19,269 bases of DNA from WHSM01 sp050701815 (GTDB lineage: Bacteria; Actinomycetota; Actinomycetes; Mycobacteriales; Micromonosporaceae), in contig JBOGDL010000299.1 of the NCBI GenBank assembly GCA_050701815.1, forward strand, positions 1 to 19,269. The letters run 5' to 3'. This document shows positions 14,458-19,269 of the stretch, piece after piece; within the stretch, counting starts at the first letter, position 1, and each line of letters opens with the position of its first letter. A program made the translations under genes and the position numbers. Below the pieces are notes generated by a model. It made no database searches, was not told where the DNA came from, and worked only from the letters and a program-made list of their open reading frames with translations.

Positions 14458-15441
14458 ATGGGCGGCATCGTGGCGAAAACTCGCAAGACCTTGATGCTCT
14501 TTTCGGGCAGAGGCTATCCGGAGTTGGCCGACGAGATCGGCAAGGAGCTGAACGCGGCGCCGACTCCGACGGACGCGTACGACTTCCCCAACGGTGAGAT
14601 CTTCGTCCGGTACCGGGAGTCGGTGCGCGGCTCGGACGCGTTCGTGGTGCAGTCGATCAGCGGCAGGCCGAACAACTGGCTGATGGAGATCCTGATCATG
14701 GTGGACGCCTTGAAGCGGGGCTCCGCCAAGCGGATCACGGCGGTGTTGCCGTACTACCCGTACTCCCGGCAGGACAAGAAGCACCGGGGTCGGGAGCCGA
14801 TCTCCGCTCGCCTGGTGGCCGACTTGTTGAAGACCGCTGGCGCCGACCGGATCCTGACGGTGGACTTGCACACCGCGCAGATCCAGGGCTTTTTCGACGG
14901 CCCGGTGGATCACCTGTTCGCGCTGCCGCTGCTGGCCGAGCACATCCAGCAGAAGTACGCGGGCCAGCCATTGGCCGTGGTGGCGCCCGACTCGGGTCGG
15001 GTGCGGGTGGCCGAGCGATGGACCGACCGGTTGGGCGGATGTCCACTTGCGTTCATCCACAAGACCCGGGACATCACGCAGCCGGGCCAGGTGGTCGCGA
15101 ACCGCGTGGTGGGTGATGTCGAGGGCCGGATCTGCGTGATCGTGGATGACGAGATCCAGACCGGCGGCACCATCTGCAAGGCCGCTGATCTGCTGTTCGA
15201 TGCGGGGGCGGCGGAGGTGGTCGCGGCAGCGACCCACGGCGTGTTGTCGGACCCCGCCACCGAGCGGTTGAAGAACAGCCGGATCAGCGAGGTCGTGCTG
15301 ACCAACACCCTGCAGATCCCGCCGGAGAAGCAGCTGGACAAGCTCACCGTGGTGTCGATCGCGCCGCTGGTGGCGCGGGCGATCCGCGAGGTGTTCGAGG
15401 ACGGCTCGGTGACCACGCTGTTCGGAGGTCTTTCCGGCTGA
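14458..15441 (+). CDS. prs: ribose-phosphate pyrophosphokinase (PRPP synthetase, class I)
   Basis: This enzyme transfers pyrophosphate from ATP to ribose-5-phosphate to make PRPP for nucleotides, His, Trp and, in mycolata, decaprenyl-phosphoryl-arabinose. Motifs: FSGRGYPELADEIG, NGEIFVRYRESVRGSDAFVVQS (ATP loop region), YYPYSRQDKKHRGREPISA (flexible catalytic loop), DLHTAQIQGFF (136-146), and the PRPP-binding VDDEIQTGGTI (229-239). The last is a slight variant of the more usual DDxxDTGGT. Length (327) is normal. ATG 14458 follows GAGGGGGAG with an 11-nt gap; GTG 14470 in frame is a less likely start. It follows glmU by 141 bp, the usual actinobacterial order, but is not followed here by rplY and pth. 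Confidence 0.96.
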   Translation: MGGIVAKTRKTLMLFSGRGYPELADEIGKELNAAPTPTDAYDFPNGEIFVRYRESVRGSDAFVVQSISGRPNNWLMEILIMVDALKRGSAKRITAVLPYYPYSRQDKKHRGREPISARLVADLLKTAGADRILTVDLHTAQIQGFFDGPVDHLFALPLLAEHIQQKYAGQPLAVVAPDSGRVRVAERWTDRLGGCPLAFIHKTRDITQPGQVVANRVVGDVEGRICVIVDDEIQTGGTICKAADLLFDAGAAEVVAAATHGVLSDPATERLKNSRISEVVLTNTLQIPPEKQLDKLTVVSIAPLVARAIREVFEDGSVTTLFGGLSG

Positions 15442-15483
15442 CCCGGCGCCGCACCAGGACCCGGATCACTCAAACCAATGTGG

Positions 15484-15522
15484 GTGTGCCGGGCGCTCGG
15501 ATTGATCCGGCACCCGGCACGC
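15484..15522. terminator. bidirectional hairpin between prs and the MFS gene
   Basis: GTGCCGGG (15486-15493) pairs with CCCGGCAC (15513-15520), extended by two flanking pairs (including one G-T). An inner CGGA/TCCG stem (15498-15501 with 15506-15509) caps it. It lies between convergent stop codons, so it can serve both genes. No T-tract is present. Confidence 0.55.
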
Positions 15523-15529
15523 CTGTTCG

Positions 15530-17146
15530 TCAGGCCCCTGCCGGGATCTTGGTGACGTCAGGTTCGGTGAGCTTGTCGGACTCAACAGCCTCACCTAACT
15601 CGGCAGCCCGCTCAGGCTCAGCGGCCTTGGCCGACCCGGCGGCGCTCTCGGATCCGGCGCCGCTGTTGGGCTCGGTGGCGCCGCCGGAATCCGCAACCGG
15701 CTCTTCGGGCTTTATGGACGGAGTCTGCTGCCGGAACGCCAGCGCCACCACAGCGATCAGGATCAGAGCGCCCGCCCCCAGCGCCACCTGGATGCCCCCG
15801 CTCATCGCGCCGACCCGGGACACACCGTCCTCGGTCAGCTGCGCCGCCCTGGTCGACATCACCGTGACCATCAACGCGGTGCCGGCTGCGGCGGCGACCT
15901 GTTGCAACGTGCCGAGCACCGCGCTGCCGTGGGAGTACAGGTGTGGGGGCAGGAACGCCAGGCCCGCGGTGAACACCGGGGTGAAGACCAACGCGGCGCC
16001 GACGCAGAGCGCCACATGCAACGGCAGGAACACCCACGCCGGCGCCACCGCGGTGGCCACCGCGGTCAGCACGAGCGCCACCAGCGTGATCGCGGCTCCG
16101 GGAACCACCAGCGGGCGGGCGCCGACCCGGTCGTACCACCGACCGACCGTCGGCCCGAGCAGGCCCATCAGCAGCCCGCCGGGCATGAGTATCAGCCCGG
16201 TGGTCAGGGTGCTCAGCTCGCGCACGTCCTGCAGGTAGATCGGCAGCAGGATCATCAGGCCCATCAGCGCCATGAACGTCAGCGCCATCACCGCGAGTGC
16301 GTTGGCAAAGCCTTTGTGGCCAAGTGTGCGCAGATCCAGCAGCGGCGCCCCGGAGCGCTGCAGTCGCAGCTGCCGGGCGACGAACAGGGTCAGGCCCACG
16401 ACGCCGACCAGCAGGACCGCCCACGGGGGAAGCGCCGCTTGGGTCGGCTCGCCGCCGAGCTGGCTCAGCCCGTACACCAGCCCGCCGAAACCGACGACGG
16501 TCAGCACCACGCTGATCAGGTCCAGACGGCTCCGCTCCGGCTCGCCGCTGTTGCGCACCACGCGCATGCCCCAGGCCCCGAGCAGCGCCGCCACCGGCAG
16601 CACCAGGCCGAACAGCCACCGCCAGTCGAGGTACTGCAGGATCACACCGGACAGCGCCGGCCCCAGGGCAGGCGCCACCGAAATCACCAGGGTGACGTTG
16701 CCCATCACCCGTCCCCGCTGCTGCGGCGGGACGATCGTGAGCAAGGTGGTCATCAGCAGCGGCACCATCACCGCCGTGCCCCCGGCCTGGACCACGCGGG
16801 CGGCCAGCAGCACCGGGAACGTGGGCGCCGCAGCTGCCAGCAGGGTGCCCGCGCAGAACAACCCCATCGCGGTCCCGAACGCGGCACGGGTGGTGACTCG
16901 CCGCAGGAACCAACCTGTCACCGGGATCACGACGGCCATGGTCAGCATGAAGCCCGCTGACAGCCACTGGGCGTCGCGGGCGCTGATCTTCAACGCCTTC
17001 ATCAGCAGCGGAAGCGCGTTCATCATGATGGTCTCGTTCAGGATCACCACGAACGCAGCCACCGTGAGCACCCGCAGCAGTGTTCGCTCCTGTGCGTTCA
17101 TCCCCGGGGTGTTGGTCTGGTGTGCCAATTTGCTTTCAGGGTTCAC
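15530..17146 (-). CDS. MFS transporter, DHA2 (EmrB/QacA-like) drug:H+ antiporter family
   Basis: This polytopic inner-membrane exporter has many hydrophobic helices across about 20-465. N-terminal NETIMMNALPLLMKAL followed by AQWLSAGFMLTMAVVIPVTGWF matches TM1-TM2 of DHA2 exporters. The antiporter motif C is represented by APALGPALSGVI, and the inter-helix loop MPGGLLMGLLGPTVGRWYDRVGARP is typical. The last ~70 residues form a hydrophilic, Ala/Glu/Ser/Pro-rich cytoplasmic tail. GTG 17146 is chosen (538 residues) because GAGGAG lies 12 bases upstream; TTG 17158 abuts that site too closely, and ATG 17101 (MNAQERTLL) is a plausible shorter start. Substrate is unknown. No dedicated regulator is adjacent, but the divergent upstream region has several palindromes. 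Confidence 0.9.
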   Translation of the reverse strand: MNPESKLAHQTNTPGMNAQERTLLRVLTVAAFVVILNETIMMNALPLLMKALKISARDAQWLSAGFMLTMAVVIPVTGWFLRRVTTRAAFGTAMGLFCAGTLLAAAAPTFPVLLAARVVQAGGTAVMVPLLMTTLLTIVPPQQRGRVMGNVTLVISVAPALGPALSGVILQYLDWRWLFGLVLPVAALLGAWGMRVVRNSGEPERSRLDLISVVLTVVGFGGLVYGLSQLGGEPTQAALPPWAVLLVGVVGLTLFVARQLRLQRSGAPLLDLRTLGHKGFANALAVMALTFMALMGLMILLPIYLQDVRELSTLTTGLILMPGGLLMGLLGPTVGRWYDRVGARPLVVPGAAITLVALVLTAVATAVAPAWVFLPLHVALCVGAALVFTPVFTAGLAFLPPHLYSHGSAVLGTLQQVAAAAGTALMVTVMSTRAAQLTEDGVSRVGAMSGGIQVALGAGALILIAVVALAFRQQTPSIKPEEPVADSGGATEPNSGAGSESAAGSAKAAEPERAAELGEAVESDKLTEPDVTKIPAGA

Positions 17147-17404
17147 AGGCAGAAACAACTCCTCGGCGAAGCGCGGGCATTCCGTTGAGAGGCGCCGCGG
17201 TGCATGGTGAGCATCACGCTCAGGGAGCCACGCGGCTGGGGGACAGCCTGATCAGCGCGACGGCGTAGACCATCATGCAGCAGGGGCCTGACAAGAATCA
17301 GCTGATTAAATCCCAACCCCGGTACGACTGGCCTGACCAGGCGGAGAGCCTTGCGGTCCACTGCCACCCTGGGTTCCACCATTTCTGGGTACGAGGGGGC
17401 ATGC
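17147..17404. promoter_or_regulatory. divergent intergenic region with palindromes
   Basis: This 258-bp gap between the divergent MFS gene and the membrane-protein gene holds three short dyads: CTGATCAG (17248-17255), the perfect 12-mer AATCAGCTGATT (17296-17307) and GCCTG-AC-CAGGC (17331-17342). On the minus strand a TTGTCA (revcomp of 17290-17295 region) sits beside the 12-mer and could be a -35 for the MFS gene, but no good -10 is seen. A regulator-binding role is inferred. Confidence 0.4.
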
Positions 17405-18517
17405 GTGCGGCGCGTTGAAGGCGAGCAGATCGAGTTCCGGCTCGCCACCGGTGAATTCGTCAGGATCAACCTCGTCATTTTTCTCGGCTTCGCCGCGTTC
17501 TATTCGCTGATGCTGATCGCGGGCGGTTGGCTGTCCGATTGGCTCTTCGGATACCGGCGCGCGGTCGACTTCTGGGACCTTGGTCTGCAGCCCGGCCTGA
17601 TGTTGCTGATCGGGCTTCCGTTGGTGTTGATCATGGCGGCCGCGATGGCGAAGAAGCGGCAGAGCACGGTCTTGACCTCGTACGGGGTGGAGCACCCGCC
17701 GCTCGGGGTGGGGGCCAAGCGCGGGTTCGTGCCCTGGCACGCGGTGGTCGGGGTGGACGTGATCCAGGCCGGCTTCGTGCGTCTGATCGGGTTGCGGCTG
17801 CGGGACAACCGAACGGTGCGGATCGCCCCGCCGCAGGCGTTTCGCAGCCGGGACCCGCGGCTGACATCCGCGTTGGCCGCGTTCCGCGAGCACGCTCGCC
17901 GTCACGGGGCAGGTGTCGACGCGCCGGTGAAGCCTTTCCGCGTCGTCTTCACGAACCTGGCGCTGGTGATCTTCTGCCTGGTCGCGGTGGCCGGGTTGGC
18001 GCGATTGGTCGTGGCGCCGGTGATTCCGCCCTGGGCGCCGCAGGCTGGGCCCCTGCCCGACGCCTGCGAAGCTGCCGATCGCGCCGGACTGGACGAGCTG
18101 TGGGCGCCCGCGAAACGCGAGCCGTCACAGCCGAATGCCGAGTACGTGTACCAGGGCGCGTTGCGGCAGTGTGACGTCAGCGCGAAGTCGCCCTCGGGCA
18201 GCGCGCCGGATCTCTCGTCGGTTGCGGTGGAGATTGAGCGGCACGACGGCGGGTTGCTCTCCAGCGGCGCCAAGGAGGCGTACCAGGATGTGGCGCAACA
18301 ACAGGAGTACGGGCGCACCCTTGGCGAGGTCGACATCGGTGACATCGGGTACCGCTTGAGCCCGTACGGCAGCCAGATCGCGGTGGTGACGGCCTACGGC
18401 AACGTGGTGGTGACGGTCGAGGTCGAAGTGTTCAACGGCTATGCCGGCGAGGGGCCGGCGGGTCGCGTGGCCGAGAAGCTCGCGGCGGGGGTGCTGGAGC
18501 AGATCAGATTCGACTGA
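17405..18517 (+). CDS. membrane protein with PH-like domain and extracytoplasmic C-terminal domain, function unknown
   Basis: I do not recognise a named gene. Visible layout (numbering from GTG 17405): transmembrane helices at about 22-43 (VIFLGFAAFYSLMLIAGGWL) and 60-81 (LMLLIGLPLVLIMAAAM). A soluble segment at ~85-170 follows (STVLTSYGVEH, FVPWHAVVGVDV, LRLRDNRTVRIAPPQAF), which resembles bacterial PH-like domains common in actinobacteria (bPH/Cfp-6-type). A third helix lies at ~183-205. The C-terminal domain of ~160 residues probably faces outside; it has a Cys pair (DACEAAD and LRQCDVS), and its small mixed alpha/beta pattern recalls DUF3558-like sensor domains. GTG 17405 has GAGGGGG (17393-17399) at 5-nt spacing; the longer TTG 17351 start lacks one. 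Convergent with the thioesterase-like gene, 23 bases apart. Confidence 0.75.
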   Translation: MRRVEGEQIEFRLATGEFVRINLVIFLGFAAFYSLMLIAGGWLSDWLFGYRRAVDFWDLGLQPGLMLLIGLPLVLIMAAAMAKKRQSTVLTSYGVEHPPLGVGAKRGFVPWHAVVGVDVIQAGFVRLIGLRLRDNRTVRIAPPQAFRSRDPRLTSALAAFREHARRHGAGVDAPVKPFRVVFTNLALVIFCLVAVAGLARLVVAPVIPPWAPQAGPLPDACEAADRAGLDELWAPAKREPSQPNAEYVYQGALRQCDVSAKSPSGSAPDLSSVAVEIERHDGGLLSSGAKEAYQDVAQQQEYGRTLGEVDIGDIGYRLSPYGSQIAVVTAYGNVVVTVEVEVFNGYAGEGPAGRVAEKLAAGVLEQIRFD

Positions 18518-18540
18518 CGGCAGGACACCCCCTAGGCGAG

Positions 18541-19269
18541 TCAGCCGGTGAGCGCGATCCAGGTGGCACGAGCCGTCGCGAGCGCTCGACCGTCGGGACC
18601 CCAGACGGTGGTGGCGACCACCGCTTTGCGGCCCTGGCTGCTGAGCAACTGCCCGGTGACCACGCAACGGCTGCCCGGCTTCGGGGTGTCGTCCACCTGT
18701 GCGGTGATCCGGCCCAGCACGTACGGGCGGGCCTCGATTCCGATCGGGCCCTTCACCTGGTCACGGTGGTGCGGCGCCTGGTCGCGGTCGTGCGGTGGCT
18801 CCACGCTGATCGCCCACCCGCCGGGGCAGTCCAAGGCGGCCCACACGGTGGCGGGCTCGGCGTCCTCAGGGACCAGGAAGGGCGCCGCGGTGCGGCCGTC
18901 CGGCAGCCGGCCCGGGAACAGCCGTAGCCCGTCGGATCGGTTGGGGCCGCAGGTGTAGCAGGTCGGGAACGGATGAGCGACAAAACCTGGGTATTCGTGG
19001 GAGATCTCGGTCGCCTGCTGGTACGTGACCGGCGGCACTGGATCGGACTCCAGGCGCGCAGGTGTGGCAGTGGCTATCAGGGCGTCGCCGTGTCGCAGCG
19101 CGACGCTGTCCGGCTCGACCACGGTCGCAAGCTCCACCTCGAGCGGCGGCGGCGCGTGCAGCGTCACCTCCACCGCGCCGGGCGCGGTCCCGGGGGCGAG
19201 GCGTCCGGCCAACATCCCGGACGTGTAACCGCCGTTGCCGGTGTCGGGGGGCCCATTGAAACGCTGTGG
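18541..19269 (-). CDS. hotdog-fold thioesterase-like protein (5' end outside window)
   Basis: The minus-strand frame stays open from TGA 18543-18541 to the window edge. The upstream codons read QRFNGPPDTGNGGYTSGMLAGRL, so ATG 19215 is internal and the gene continues beyond base 19269. The pattern (RFNGPPDTGNGGYTSG, then HAPPPLEVEL, then CYTCGPNRSDGLRLFPG, then WAALDCPGGWA, then a second half with GRITAQVDDTPKPGSRCVVTGQL and ATARATWIAL) is that of double-hotdog thioesterase-like proteins of actinobacteria and proteobacteria, probably acting on acyl-CoA or acyl-ACP. The CYTCG motif is typical of this subgroup. At least 242 residues are present. The substrate is unknown; the link to the desaturase 6 kb away is only thematic. 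Confidence 0.8.
   Translation of the reverse strand, partial: PQRFNGPPDTGNGGYTSGMLAGRLAPGTAPGAVEVTLHAPPPLEVELATVVEPDSVALRHGDALIATATPARLESDPVPPVTYQQATEISHEYPGFVAHPFPTCYTCGPNRSDGLRLFPGRLPDGRTAAPFLVPEDAEPATVWAALDCPGGWAISVEPPHDRDQAPHHRDQVKGPIGIEARPYVLGRITAQVDDTPKPGSRCVVTGQLLSSQGRKAVVATTVWGPDGRALATARATWIALTG

Noticed and set aside
15618..16967. Long open frames on both strands over the MFS gene (also 15902-16960 plus)
   Set aside because: Only the 15530-17146 minus frame gives transporter motifs and helices; the others are Arg/Gln/His-rich shadows.
1..19269. CRISPR array, toxin-antitoxin or phage-defence system
   Set aside because: No regularly spaced repeats beyond the in-frame Rpf repeats and no defence-type domains were seen on either strand.

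Overview
The window is a chromosomal segment of a high-GC actinobacterium. The evidence is strong G/C third-position bias, many GTG starts, the block tatD - rpfB-type resuscitation factor - rsmA - ispE - ABC-F ATPase, and a tRNA-Gln placed just ahead of glmU - prs, all of which recur in actinobacterial genomes. Genus cannot be fixed from the sequence alone. I see no insertion sequence, prophage, CRISPR array or integrase.

Layout. 1-813 is the 3' part of an alpha/beta hydrolase whose Ser nucleophile elbow sits on the window's first codons. 898-7340 is a co-directional housekeeping block: TatD nuclease, membrane-anchored Rpf muralytic enzyme (probably from its own, nearly leaderless promoter), 16S rRNA dimethyltransferase (4-bp overlap with rpf), IspE of the MEP isoprenoid pathway and a duplicated-ATPase ABC-F protein. 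7341-10323 is an accessory island of two tandem secreted GH43-like beta-propeller proteins, each with its own AT-rich promoter, about 90-nt leader and downstream hairpin. 10324-10782 is a DUF4383 membrane protein. It converges on a minus-strand operon of an acyl desaturase followed by a TetR regulator, with a likely operator array upstream at 12533-12563. Then come tRNA-Gln(UUG), glmU and prs (UDP-GlcNAc and PRPP supply), a shared terminator, a minus-strand DHA2-type MFS exporter, a divergent membrane protein with a PH-like domain, and a hotdog thioesterase-like gene that runs off the right edge on the minus strand.

Functional themes. Most identified genes serve the cell envelope or its precursors: peptidoglycan remodelling (Rpf), amino-sugar precursor (GlmU), isoprenoid precursor (IspE), fatty-acid desaturation and secreted glycan-acting proteins.

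The most unusual part is the GH43-like pair. The paralogs keep a near-identical core promoter (29 of 33 positions) and a 50-nt block ending at the ATG (45 of 50). In both, that block can fold so the start codon lies in the stem and the Shine-Dalgarno in the loop. Both proteins also carry Ala where GH43 enzymes normally have their second catalytic Asp. Next in interest are the four-copy TQLLP-type repeat in the cytoplasmic tail of the Rpf protein and the alternating CCGTA/TACGG half-sites ahead of the desaturase-tetR operon.
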